Below are positions 14,804-23,208 of a DNA stretch of 27,795 nucleotides, in pieces; position 1 is the first letter of the stretch, and each line of letters starts with the position of its first letter. The notes beneath the pieces were generated by a model. The model searched no databases. It was not told the DNA's origin and saw only the letters and a list, made by a program, of their open reading frames with translations. The DNA lies in the NCBI GenBank assembly GCA_934278005.1, contig CAKQWG010000018.1, forward strand, positions 1 through 27,795, given 5' to 3'. This DNA comes from an uncultured Pirellulaceae bacterium (GTDB lineage Bacteria > Planctomycetota > Planctomycetia > Pirellulales > Pirellulaceae). Both the position numbers and the translations under genes were made by a program.

Positions 14804-17643
14804 CCCAGCAGCCGCGCGAGTGTGGTGGCTAGGTCGCGGAGGGCCGCATCGCTGGCCAGGCTAATCTTCAACTGCGGAAGCCCGTGTTCGTCCCGCTCAA
14901 CCGCCTCGCTTAACCGGCTCGCCAGGTCATCGACCTTGGCTGGGTCCGGTTGAGCGGTCGCGTCGCCTACGAGACCGCTGGCCAGCGCCAATGCGGCTGA
15001 CAACAGTTGACCGCCGGCCTGGGCAACTTGTTGGCGGCGCTGTTCGCCCGCCAGGCGTTGAGCCTCCGCAACTACGCGTCGCTGCTGGCTCTCGTCCACT
15101 GGCGCCGCCAATTTGGGCGGCAGAATCAGTTCCAGGCGACGTTTCAAATCCTCCATGCCGCTCTGCATGGCCACCTCCTCGACGACGCTGTCGATGTTGA
15201 TCGAGGCGTCAGCAAGGTCCTGCTTCGCTGCCAACGTGGTCAACAAGCCCTCTTCGATGGTGGGGTACGCCGCGTTGGTAGTCACGAATTTGTAGACGTG
15301 CACCGGCTGCTTCTGTCCCATGCGGTAGGCCCGCGCTACGCGCTGCTCGAGCACAGCCGGGTTCCAAGGTAGATCGACGTTGACCACCGTATTGGCCGCT
15401 TGCAGGTTCAGACCGGTCGATCCGGCATTGGTCATGCAGATCACGCGGCAGGCGGGGTCCTTTTGGAAACGAGCCACGATGGCGGCGCGTCTCTTTTGAG
15501 GCACCCCGCCATCTAGCCGCACGTATTCGCAGCCCATGTCATCCAAGCGAGTCTCGATGCGATCCAACATTCGCCGCCACTCGCTAAACAACACGATCTT
15601 GCGCGTCGGATCGGCGACCAACTCGGCCATGACCTCAGTGATCCTCTCCAACTTGCTGCTGTACTCGGCCGCCTCCTGGTCGCACAAGTATGTGCTGTCG
15701 CATGCCATGCGAGCCATCAACAAGCACTTTTGCATCAGCAAGCGATCCATCTCAGTCATAAATTTCTTGCTTGCAATTTGCGCTACCGTACGCACTGCAT
15801 TGTCGTGAATCTCCAGTTGTTCGGCCGTCGCTTGGCAGCCAATTACTTGATCGGTTCGATCGGGCAATTGCCGAGCTACCTGCGCTCGGGTTCTCCGCAG
15901 CAAGATGGGCTGCATGGTAGTCCTCAACGAATCCAAGTTGCGATAGCCCAGCGTCTTGCCCCGTTCGTCGACCACATGATGATTGTGAAAGAAACGGTAG
16001 GCTGGGCCCAGTAAGTCGTCATCGACGAATCGCGCCACGGTGAATAGCTCTCCGAGTCGATTCTCCAGCGGCGTGCCGGACAAAACCAGGCGGAATGGGC
16101 TTTGCAATTGCCGAATCACGTTGCTGGTTTTGGATTCGTAATTCTTGATTCGCTGGCCTTCGTCCAAGACGATCAGATCCCAGGCTACGTTTTCGATAGC
16201 AGAGACGTCGCGTAGCACCTGCTCGTAGTTACAGATCGTAAAGAACTTATCGCTTTGATATTGCTCGATCCGCTCGCTGCCGCTGCCCAGTACAATCTGC
16301 GTGGAGCGGCCGGAGAACTTGGCGATCTCTGCTCGCCACTGACTCTTAAGCGAAGCGGGGCAGACGATTAGCACACGGCGGATCTCAGCTAAGCGCGAGA
16401 GCAGTTCTGCCGTGCCGATGGCCTGAATCGTTTTACCTAGGCCCATGTCATCGGCCAAGATAGCGCGGCCGGCGCCTGTGGCAAATGCGATCCCGTCAAG
16501 CTGGTAGGGTAGCAACACGGCGTCGAGCAGCTCGGTCCGCAACGGATGGTCGTCGACTCGCTTACGGATTTCGGCGCACTGCTGCTGCAGACGATGCTGG
16601 GTTAAGCTGCGCTGCAGGAAGGCTTCGGCATCGGGGAAAATTGTCACATTGATGCCCGCTGCCTCCAGGGCTTGCACGCATGCCATTACGGCGGCCGCAT
16701 CGCGCGACGGCGCCTGGGCCAGCTCGCCAACCATGTCTCTCATTTTTTCCGAACCGCCAGCTTTGGTGGCTGGATCGGGCAGGAAGAACTGTAGGCCGGT
16801 CGGTCGCAAGCCATCAAAATCACCGTACCGCAATCCGAGAGATAATCGTTTGCGTCGATAGGGCGAGTTCAGTTGAGCTGAGGAGAACTTCTTAGCGATC
16901 TTGCTACGCAGGTGCATGACGTGTTTACAGGTGCCCAGCCGATTGGTGCGAAAGTCGGGGCAGGTGCAAAACGCATCGTCGCCGTCCAGACTGCGAATCG
17001 CCACGCGATAGCTTCGTCCACTACTGGAGCTGGTGACGACGTAGTCGGTCCAGGGACGCTCTGCGTTGACCGCTTTGACGGTCATTCTCTCCGTTTTCGC
17101 GCGATTCTGACGCTCGGCCAACATCCGCTGCCGCAATTCTCGGGCGGTCAAATGCTCCAGCGGCACCTCTTCATCGGGAGGCATGGCCAGTCCCAAAACG
17201 CTTTTGGCGTCGAGCAAATATTCCAGTGCCGCGCCGAGGTGTTCGCAGGGGAGCTCGCAGCGATCGCAGTTAACGGCCAGTTGCTTCTTGCGATCCGAAG
17301 AGAGGGTGATGGATGCAATCGCTAGCCCACCGTCGACTTGCGGATCCTCGACGCGGACTCGCAGTAGATCGCCTCCCAGGAATACGTCGCGATCGGATTG
17401 CAGTTCGAAGATCCGCCCACCCCGCTGGATCAACTTGGCACCGTCGTCGCCAAGAAGCTGGCAGGCTTGCGAGAAGGTCAGAGAACCCAGTCGTTGGTGG
17501 AAGCGGTTGACCCGCGACTTGGCCGGCTTGCCGCTGCCCGCTGCGCCGCGTTTTGACTTGGGGATCGTGTTGCCGCTGCCCGCCGAAGCCGTCACGCGTT
17601 TGTTGTTGGTCGTTGCCGCTGCCATCGCTATTGTACGCTCCAT
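14800..17643 (-). CDS. SNF2-family helicase-like ATPase with SWIM zinc finger
   Basis: A 947-residue predicted DNA translocase. The basic, Gly/Ser-rich N-terminus is followed by a Cys/His cluster C126-x2-C129-x3-C133-x-H135 and then a SWIM finger C226-x-C228...C239-x-H241, likely DNA- or protein-binding. The SNF2 ATPase core begins near residue 375: Walker A in DDMGLGKT (398-405), a DEGQ box in LDEGQRIKN (493-501), and motif III in LVLSGTPLENR. The C-terminal RecA lobe has LFSEWRRMLDRIE, VRLDGGVPQKRRAAIVARF and QRVARAYRMGQKQPVHVYKF. The C-terminal ~100 residues are Ala/Gln-rich and helical. Start ATG 17643 is used; ATG 17625 is also possible, with GGAG in front at long spacing. Bacterial members are linked to transcription (RapA-like) or repair, but the role here is unproven. 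Its stop codon sits in a dispersed repeat. Confidence 0.93.
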   Translation of the reverse strand: MERTIAMAAATTNNKRVTASAGSGNTIPKSKRGAAGSGKPAKSRVNRFHQRLGSLTFSQACQLLGDDGAKLIQRGGRIFELQSDRDVFLGGDLLRVRVEDPQVDGGLAIASITLSSDRKKQLAVNCDRCELPCEHLGAALEYLLDAKSVLGLAMPPDEEVPLEHLTARELRQRMLAERQNRAKTERMTVKAVNAERPWTDYVVTSSSSGRSYRVAIRSLDGDDAFCTCPDFRTNRLGTCKHVMHLRSKIAKKFSSAQLNSPYRRKRLSLGLRYGDFDGLRPTGLQFFLPDPATKAGGSEKMRDMVGELAQAPSRDAAAVMACVQALEAAGINVTIFPDAEAFLQRSLTQHRLQQQCAEIRKRVDDHPLRTELLDAVLLPYQLDGIAFATGAGRAILADDMGLGKTIQAIGTAELLSRLAEIRRVLIVCPASLKSQWRAEIAKFSGRSTQIVLGSGSERIEQYQSDKFFTICNYEQVLRDVSAIENVAWDLIVLDEGQRIKNYESKTSNVIRQLQSPFRLVLSGTPLENRLGELFTVARFVDDDLLGPAYRFFHNHHVVDERGKTLGYRNLDSLRTTMQPILLRRTRAQVARQLPDRTDQVIGCQATAEQLEIHDNAVRTVAQIASKKFMTEMDRLLMQKCLLMARMACDSTYLCDQEAAEYSSKLERITEVMAELVADPTRKIVLFSEWRRMLDRIETRLDDMGCEYVRLDGGVPQKRRAAIVARFQKDPACRVICMTNAGSTGLNLQAANTVVNVDLPWNPAVLEQRVARAYRMGQKQPVHVYKFVTTNAAYPTIEEGLLTTLAAKQDLADASINIDSVVEEVAMQSGMEDLKRRLELILPPKLAAPVDESQQRRVVAEAQRLAGEQRRQQVAQAGGQLLSAALALASGLVGDATAQPDPAKVDDLASRLSEAVERDEHGLPQLKISLASDAALRDLATTLARLLG

Positions 17644-17723
17644 AATTTGCTGTCGCCTGTGAAAGCCTACCAGAGGGCTGGCGCAGCGGTGGGTGCTCGC
17701 CAGGGCGTTCGATAGCCGCCAGC

Positions 17724-17795
17724 AACATAGCTGCCCGCTAGAACATAGCTGCCCGCTAGAACATAGCTGCCCGCTAGAACATAGCTGCCCGCTGG
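17724..17795. repeat. 18-bp tandem array, four units
   Basis: Four head-to-tail copies of AACATAGCTGCCCGCTAG, three identical and the last ending TGG. The array lies upstream of the SNF2-like gene. The unit length keeps frame on either strand, which creates repetitive spurious reading frames; no real gene is apparent. Confidence 0.85.
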
Positions 17796-17857
17796 ACCGT
17801 TCACGAAGCTTCTATTAAATCGCGCTCCGGCCGCGCAAGCAACATGCCCTGGCGCGC

Positions 17858-17984
17858 CTTCCGCCGGCGGAAGAGTGTGGCTCGACGCTCCGCGTCGTCG
17901 ATTAACACTAAGAGCAACACTAAGAGCAACACTAAGAGCAACACTAAGAGCAACGCGCCCCGACATGCCTTCTGCCGGCGGAAG
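17858..17984. repeat. Palindrome-bounded repeat island with a 12-bp array
   Basis: A perfect 16-bp palindrome CTTCCGCCGGCGGAAG (17858-17873) and a one-mismatch copy (17969-17984) lie 111 bp apart, each followed by AGT. Between them are a small hairpin CGACGC-TCC-GCGTCG (17883-17897) and four identical 12-bp units AACACTAAGAGC (17904-17951). The structure suggests a composite intergenic repeat. The surrounding 17644-18132 contains no convincing gene. Confidence 0.75.
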
Positions 17985-18036
17985 AGTCGCCACAGGCCAG
18001 TCACTGCGCCAGCGGCAAGCGATCTACGCGCAAACG

Positions 18037-18074
18037 AAAAAAGGCCGACGACCCACCAGGATCGCCAGCCTTTT
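18037..18074 (-). terminator. Intrinsic terminator of the YTV protein gene
   Basis: On the minus strand, AAAAGGCTGGCGA (18074 to 18062) pairs with TCGTCGGCCTTTT (18051 to 18039) through 13 positions, two of them G-U wobbles, around a ten-base loop, and continues into a six-T run. It lies 59 bp beyond the YTV gene's stop. Confidence 0.75.
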
Positions 18075-18132
18075 AGTTGAACTCAGTGGAATCGAAAGTT
18101 GGTTCTACGACCGCTGATTCGATTCCAACCAA

Positions 18133-19662
18133 TTAGCAACCGCAGCCGTTTGCAGCGCCACATCCGCCACAGCCATTGCTGACGGAAGCTCCGCAACCGC
18201 CACCAACGCTAACAGCTCCGCCGCAGCCATTGGAAACTGGTACGGTAACTTCTTGAGGAACCATCACGCAGCGTTGAACTTGAACTTCCTTCTGAACTTG
18301 GACTGGTACGCAAACTGTGTACTCTTGAGTCTTAGTTTCAGGAACGATGTCACACACGGTGACGGTGTAAGGTTGTTCTTCTTGAACTGTGCTGTACTCA
18401 GTGACAGTGTACTCACGAGTCTTCTTCTCAGGCACCATGGTGGTGACTTGACGCTGACGAGTCTCGGTGGTGTAGTTGGTCTGATTGACCATACGAGTGC
18501 GAGTCTCGGAAACCATCTTGCACACTTGGCGAGTGCTAGTGCGTTGCTCGGTGGTGTAGCTAACTTGCTTGACAGTGCGAGTGCGTTGCTCGGCAACACA
18601 CTTGGTCACGGTGACAGGGCGAGTGCGAGTTTCGCAGCGGACCTTGGTCACGTTGTAGCTGTAAGGCTGAGCAATTTGTTGGGTGGTGTAGGTCGTGTAG
18701 GGAACTTGTTCCGTAACGATGTTTGGCACCCAAACTTGACGTGTTACAGTCGTGGTGCAGCCGGCAGCCGAACCGCCACCGCAGGAGTTGCAACCGCTGT
18801 CGCAAGTTCCACAAGTGTTGCATCCGCCGCAGCTTCCGCAAGTGCTAGCTGCATGGCGATGTCCACAGCCACGAGCGCGGCGAGCGTGATGTCCATGACC
18901 GCGTTGTCCGGCACCGTAGTAGCCAGCCGAAGCGACAGGAACTTCTACAGTTTGACACTGGTAGCTGCCCATATCGCGGCAGACAGTGCGGTACTGGGTG
19001 ACAGGTACACGCTGGCAAACCATGCGTGTTCCAGTCAGTGTTTCTTGGTAAGGAACGTTGACAGTGTAAGATTGCTCGATTACTTCTTGGCGAGGAACCA
19101 TAGCTGTGTATGGAACTTCGACGTCGTTGTACACAGGCACTTGGACTGTGTAAGGAACTTCAACGGTTTCCATACGAGGAACCATGACATTGTAGCTCTG
19201 CTCAACCTGGGTTGTCACAGGAACTTGAACTTGGTAATCCTGAGTGCTGACACTCGGAACCATCACTGTGTACTCTTGAGTCTTAGTGACTTGGTTTGGC
19301 ACTTGGCGAGAAACCGTACGAGTACGTTGTTCTTGACGCTGAACCTGACGATTGATCGTGACTTCGCGAGTGCGAGTCTCTTGCTTCATTTCAGTTACGT
19401 TGACCGTTTGCGTCTCGGTTACGTACTGAGGAACCATAACAGTCTTGGTCGTGTAGGAAACGCCACAACCGGCCGCACCAGCGTCGCCACCGACATAACC
19501 GGCGCCGCAATCGCTACCACCGCAGCCATTGCAGTCAGAAGAGACTGCTGTGCCGCAGCCATTGCCACAACCACCACGATGGTGGCGGCATTTGGCTTGA
19601 ACAGTAGTTGCGACAAGCATCGCAGCTAAGCCCATCGCCATAAAGAACGGATGAAACTTCAT
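18133..19662 (-). CDS. YTV-repeat, Cys-rich secreted structural protein
   Basis: A 509-residue exported protein that begins at ATG 19662 with GAGGAG six bases upstream and has a signal peptide ending TTVQA (residue 23). After a Gly/Cys-rich segment (about 25-66) come two long blocks of short beta-type repeats built on Y-T-V and V-P with alternating Thr, Val, Gln, Arg and Glu (EYTVMVP, PYTVQVP, EQSYTVNVP). They are separated by a His/Cys/Gly-rich spacer (about 250-300). A Gly/Cys-rich end, NGCGGCGAANGCGC, closes the protein. YTV-domain proteins are known from planctomycete cell-wall proteomes (Rhodopirellula baltica), where a disulfide-linked structural role is proposed. No enzyme motif is visible. 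It is monocistronic with its own terminator and probably highly expressed, given the strong ribosome-binding site and relaxed, non-GC-biased codon choice; expression is inference. Confidence 0.92.
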   Translation of the reverse strand: MKFHPFFMAMGLAAMLVATTVQAKCRHHRGGCGNGCGTAVSSDCNGCGGSDCGAGYVGGDAGAAGCGVSYTTKTVMVPQYVTETQTVNVTEMKQETRTREVTINRQVQRQEQRTRTVSRQVPNQVTKTQEYTVMVPSVSTQDYQVQVPVTTQVEQSYNVMVPRMETVEVPYTVQVPVYNDVEVPYTAMVPRQEVIEQSYTVNVPYQETLTGTRMVCQRVPVTQYRTVCRDMGSYQCQTVEVPVASAGYYGAGQRGHGHHARRARGCGHRHAASTCGSCGGCNTCGTCDSGCNSCGGGSAAGCTTTVTRQVWVPNIVTEQVPYTTYTTQQIAQPYSYNVTKVRCETRTRPVTVTKCVAEQRTRTVKQVSYTTEQRTSTRQVCKMVSETRTRMVNQTNYTTETRQRQVTTMVPEKKTREYTVTEYSTVQEEQPYTVTVCDIVPETKTQEYTVCVPVQVQKEVQVQRCVMVPQEVTVPVSNGCGGAVSVGGGCGASVSNGCGGCGAANGCGC

Positions 19663-20106
19663 GAGGAACTCCTCTAGAGGGGAAATCGATGGCCGACGGG
19701 CCAGCCTGGAACTGCTTCAATGCACAGTGCACTGAAGACAACGCGTCAACGTGACAAAAGTTAAATTTAAACCAGAAGCGGTGCTATGAGGTGTAGGAAA
19801 GTCAATATTCCCCACCTGTACCCCGTCCGGCGACTCCAGTTTAGTGTTGGAGTTGCCTAGAGTTTAGCTAATTATTAAGGCCCTGCGAGTGGTGCCGGTA
19901 TATTTTTCGCAGATTTTCTCAACCCCGCAACCGTCAAAGTCGCATGGTCTGCGAGTAAGCCTAGCTTAGCAATTCGAATATATCAAACCGCAGGCCGCTC
20001 TTATCGTTGCTGTTGCTGCGAAAGCTGCCGCTCCCTATACTATAGAGTCGCGGCACTACGCGTTTTCCTCCGCCTAATTTTCTCCAAGGACAGCAGTCAG
20101 GGATCC
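19663..20106. other. Divergent intergenic region between YTV gene and sensor gene
   Basis: This stretch of about 440 bp is gene-free and more AT-rich than its neighbours. It contains the palindrome TGCACAGTGCA near 19721-19731, upstream of the YTV gene, which could be an operator, and a hairpin ACTCCA...TGGAGT at 19833-19853. A sigma-70-like promoter reads rightwards at 20013-20041. No clear promoter for the YTV gene could be fixed. Confidence 0.5.
20013..20041 (+). promoter_or_regulatory. Candidate sigma-70 promoter for the PAS/GAF gene
   Basis: TTGCTG (20013-20018), 17 bp, then TATACT (20036-20041). The -10 is good and the -35 half-matched. A transcript would start near 20048, giving a leader of about 60 nt before the ATG at 20107. 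Confidence 0.45.
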
Positions 20107-21867
20107 ATGTCTGAATCTTGCCAGGAGCTTCGATTGGATACACGACAAAAGATTTTGTGGATCGGTTCGCCTGACAGCGTGCCCGTCGCCACGCCTTCAC
20201 AGCCGCTGCTGGGCGCTGACGGAGTCGAGATATCCTTCGAGCAAGTCGCCAGCGCGGTCGAGGCGATCTCGCGGCTGACGCGCAACAATTACTGCGGCGT
20301 GTTCCTAGACAGCCAAAGCTTGGGGGCCGAAGAGAGCATCATTCGCCTGCTGCAGAGCGAACGCATCCTGGACGGAATGCCCGATGGCGTAGCACTTGTC
20401 AACGCCGACATGATCGTGACCTGGGCCAATCAGTGTTTGCGCAATTGGTCACCGCTGGAAGATCCACAGGGCGCCAACTTCTACGCCACACTGGGCAATC
20501 CCCAGATTATGGGCCCCGATTTCTGTCCCTTCCACACTGCTCTGGCTACCGGTGCGTCGAGCAACAGCACTCTGCAGACTGAAGACAAACGCTATTTTCA
20601 AGTCCACGTAGCTCCACTGACCGATGCATCGACTGAGAACGCCGCGTTAGTAGCCACGGTGAGCGACATCACCGCCGAAATATTGCAGCAACAAAAACTG
20701 GCCGCTATCCATCAAGCCGGGCAGCAGCTGACCGATCTCAAGCCGGATGAGATTTTCGCAATGGAAACCCAAGCGAGAATCGATCTACTGAAAGATAATA
20801 TTCGACACTACACCGCAGACTTGCTGGACGTAGAGGTCGTCGAGATCCGACTGCTGGAGCAATCCAGCGGCAATCTTATGCCGCTGCTCAGCGTGGGCAT
20901 CGACCAAGCGGCGGCCGATCGACAGCTATTCGCTTGTCCACAAGGGAACGGTGTGACCGGTTACGTAGCGGCCACCGGTAAGAGCTATCTGTGCGAGGAC
21001 GCAAGCCAGGACCCGCTGTATCTAGAAGCCTTCGAGGGAGCGGCCAGTTCACTGACGGTTCCCTTGATCCTGCACGACCAGACCATCGGTACGATCAACG
21101 TCGAGAGCAACAAAGTCCGAGCTTTCGACTCGGCCGACATGCAGTTCTTGGAGATCTTCGCCCGCGATGTGGCGGTAGCGCTCAACACGCTCGAATTGCT
21201 GGTGGCGCAGAAAAACAATGCCGCCCAACAAAGCTGCGAAGCTATCCATAGCGCGGTGGCCCTGCCCATCGACCACATCCTCAACGACGCGGTCAATGTG
21301 ATCGAGCAGTACATCGGACAGGACCCGGCGCTGGTCGAACGCTTGCAGCGAATCCTGCAAAACGCCCGCGACATCCGCCGCGTGATTCAGCAGATCGGCC
21401 AACGCATGGCCCCGGCAGAAGCACTACCAGCAGGCTGTACGCAGCAATTGCACGAGAAGATGCGCGGCAAACGGATTTTGGTCGTCGATTCCGACCAGCA
21501 GGTGTTGTTTGATGCCCACGAATTGCTCGGTAAGTTCGGTTGCATCGTCGAAGGCGCTCATAGCGGCGATGAAGCGGTCAGCATGTTCCGCAACAGTCCC
21601 GACAACGACCCGTACGATGTGGTTATTTCCGCTCTGCATCTGCCCGATTACAGCGGATATCAATTGATGCTGCGACTGCAGCAGCTAACTGAAGTTGTGC
21701 CCATGGCTCTGATGACAGGCTTTGGCTACGATCCTGGGCACTCGATCGTCAAAGCTCGCCAAGCCGGCTTGCACCCCAAGGCGCTTCTCTACAAGCCATT
21801 CAAGTTGGCGCAGTTACTGACCGTCGTTGAAACTGTCATCGATGCGCATCCCGCGGAACCGGTTTAG
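20107..21867 (+). CDS. PAS/GAF sensor protein with Asp-less receiver domain
   Basis: A 586-residue cytoplasmic signalling protein. The N-terminal ~80 residues look like a degenerate receiver (ILWIGSPDS...CGVFLDS). A PAS domain follows (about 85-195, ILDGMPDGVALVNADMIVTWAN), then GAF (about 215-365, with GVTGYVAATGKSYLCEDAS and LILHDQTIGTINVES). A helical region (378-432, IHSAVALPIDHIL...LQRILQNARDIRRVIQQIG) resembles a histidine-kinase dimerisation helix pair, but no ATPase domain follows. The C-terminal receiver (455-580) keeps acidic D461 and D463, T537 (LMTGFG) and K563 (LYKPF). At the phospho-acceptor position it reads DVVISALHLPD, with Ala509 instead of Asp. It should therefore not be phosphorylated in the usual way and may bind constitutively or act as a partner module. 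A metallophosphoesterase gene follows after 12 bp and is probably cotranscribed. Confidence 0.88.
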   Translation: MSESCQELRLDTRQKILWIGSPDSVPVATPSQPLLGADGVEISFEQVASAVEAISRLTRNNYCGVFLDSQSLGAEESIIRLLQSERILDGMPDGVALVNADMIVTWANQCLRNWSPLEDPQGANFYATLGNPQIMGPDFCPFHTALATGASSNSTLQTEDKRYFQVHVAPLTDASTENAALVATVSDITAEILQQQKLAAIHQAGQQLTDLKPDEIFAMETQARIDLLKDNIRHYTADLLDVEVVEIRLLEQSSGNLMPLLSVGIDQAAADRQLFACPQGNGVTGYVAATGKSYLCEDASQDPLYLEAFEGAASSLTVPLILHDQTIGTINVESNKVRAFDSADMQFLEIFARDVAVALNTLELLVAQKNNAAQQSCEAIHSAVALPIDHILNDAVNVIEQYIGQDPALVERLQRILQNARDIRRVIQQIGQRMAPAEALPAGCTQQLHEKMRGKRILVVDSDQQVLFDAHELLGKFGCIVEGAHSGDEAVSMFRNSPDNDPYDVVISALHLPDYSGYQLMLRLQQLTEVVPMALMTGFGYDPGHSIVKARQAGLHPKALLYKPFKLAQLLTVVETVIDAHPAEPV

Positions 21868-21879
21868 GCATCGCGCTGG

Positions 21880-23067
21880 ATGATTGCGTTTCAACCGTGG
21901 ATTACTACTCTAGCTGTGTTGGTCAGCAATTGTGGCTTCTGGCTGTTTTGCTTTAATCGGGTCAACGCCTGGGGACTTCGGCGGGATGTGACCAAGACGC
22001 TGGAGAAGCTGGCAATGCTGGCTTGCTTCATCATACCGAGCCTGGTTCTGCTGGTAGACTGGACGCCAATTGTGCAGTGGCTGAGCTACACTGGGCAGTG
22101 GTGGCCGTCCCAAGCCGAACTGTTTAATGTGTGGGCAGGCTGCAGTTTATTAAGCGGCGTGATCCTCGGGCCGATCTGGTTAGAATCTCGCCGCTGGATT
22201 TGGCCACCGCCACAGCTGCTCGACACACAGAGTGTGCGCTATCGCGTGGCAGAGCATCTCCAAGGCCCTGCAACCGGCAATCGAACGACGGCTCTGTTGA
22301 GTCGAATCCCAGGCAACCAAATCACGCAGCTCGAGGTCAATTGCAAGCAGTTACAGCTGGGGCGCAAGCTCCCGGCCATCGATGGCTTGGCAATCGCGCA
22401 CATCTCCGACCTGCATTTCACTGGCCAGCTGTCGCTGGATTACTACCAGTTTGTCATCGATCGCGTGCTCGAGCTGAACGCAGACCTGGTGGTCATTACG
22501 GGTGACATTATCGACTACGCCAAGTGCTTGCCATGGATAGAGCCCGCGCTGGGCAGACTCACCGCGCCGCTGGGCTGCACGTTTCTGCTGGGCAATCACG
22601 ACCAGCGGATTGTTGACTTAACAGAGCTGACGGACCGACTGCACAGTCTTGGGCATTTCGATGTTGGCCTAGCCAATCAGAATTTGGAAACGTCGCAAGG
22701 TGGCCACATTTTTCTGACCGGCAACGAGCGGCCCTGGTTTGAGCGGCACAGCGCTCAGCCCCCAGCCACCGCCCCAAACGCGGATGCCCTGCGGCTGGGC
22801 CTAAGTCACACGCCAGACAATATTGGCTGGGCCAGGAATCTGCAGCTTGATTTGTTATTAGCTGGCCACACGCACGGTGGGCAAGTCCGCATACCGGGTA
22901 TCGGCCCGCTGGTGGCCCCCAGCTACTATGGGTCGCGATTCGCCTCGGGGGTGTTCTACCGCGATCCGGTCTTGATGCACGTCTCGCGCGGCATTGCCGG
23001 CACCCATCCTCTGCGCTGGCGTTGTCTGCCCGAAGTCAGTTTGCTCCGGCTCCGCACCGCGCCCTAA
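21880..23067 (+). CDS. Membrane-anchored metallophosphoesterase (YkuE/YaeI-like)
   Basis: A 395-residue protein. Hydrophobic segments at about 8-26, 44-60 and 85-100 anchor it in the membrane. The calcineurin-like catalytic domain starts near 165 and shows all metal-ligand motifs: D177-x-H179 (HISDLHF), GD at 208-209 (VITGDIID), GNHD at 238-241, SHTPDN and AGHTHGGQ. Membrane-bound members such as E. coli YaeI and Bacillus YkuE act on lipid or phosphodiester substrates including UDP-diacylglucosamine-like compounds; the substrate here is not known. The gene starts 12 bp after the PAS/GAF gene and was probably transcribed with it, which hints at a link to that sensor but does not prove one. Dispersed repeats begin 20 bp after its stop. 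Confidence 0.92.
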   Translation: MIAFQPWITTLAVLVSNCGFWLFCFNRVNAWGLRRDVTKTLEKLAMLACFIIPSLVLLVDWTPIVQWLSYTGQWWPSQAELFNVWAGCSLLSGVILGPIWLESRRWIWPPPQLLDTQSVRYRVAEHLQGPATGNRTTALLSRIPGNQITQLEVNCKQLQLGRKLPAIDGLAIAHISDLHFTGQLSLDYYQFVIDRVLELNADLVVITGDIIDYAKCLPWIEPALGRLTAPLGCTFLLGNHDQRIVDLTELTDRLHSLGHFDVGLANQNLETSQGGHIFLTGNERPWFERHSAQPPATAPNADALRLGLSHTPDNIGWARNLQLDLLLAGHTHGGQVRIPGIGPLVAPSYYGSRFASGVFYRDPVLMHVSRGIAGTHPLRWRCLPEVSLLRLRTAP

Positions 23068-23086
23068 GGCTTGTAGCCCGCCCGCC

Positions 23087-23135
23087 GTGGCGTATGCTTC
23101 TAGCTTGCGCGTGTGGCGTATGCTTCTAGCTTGCG
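23087..23135. repeat. Dispersed repeat, inverted pair relative to 2947-2986
   Basis: Two tandem units GTGGCGTATGCTTCTAGCTT (plus TGCG) of 24-25 bp. Their reverse complement, AAGCTAGAAGCATACGCCAC, matches the 2947-2986 repeat with C/T and T/A substitutions, giving the family consensus AAGCYAGAAGCWTACGCCAC. It lies just downstream of the metallophosphoesterase stop. Confidence 0.8.
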
Positions 23136-23208
23136 AAAGTCTTTAGACGTCTCACTACGAGCGCTCGCGTTACTCATTCCTGTAAAACCAGATTAGAAAA
23201 TGTAAGGT

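Noticed and set aside
17724..17951. Possible CRISPR-like array
   Set aside because: Units of 18 and 12 bp are directly adjacent with no unique spacers, and no cas gene is nearby.
17667..18004. Minus-strand frames encoding ALSV or LLVL repeats
   Set aside because: They are translations of the 12-bp and 18-bp arrays in different frames; no ribosome-binding site and no non-repetitive domain.
18253..19629. Long plus-strand open frame (458 codons) antisense to the YTV gene
   Set aside because: It arises from the repetitive codons of the YTV gene; the translation is a low-complexity Leu/Ser/Ala/His sequence, and the minus-strand product has a signal peptide, ribosome-binding site, terminator and family resemblance.
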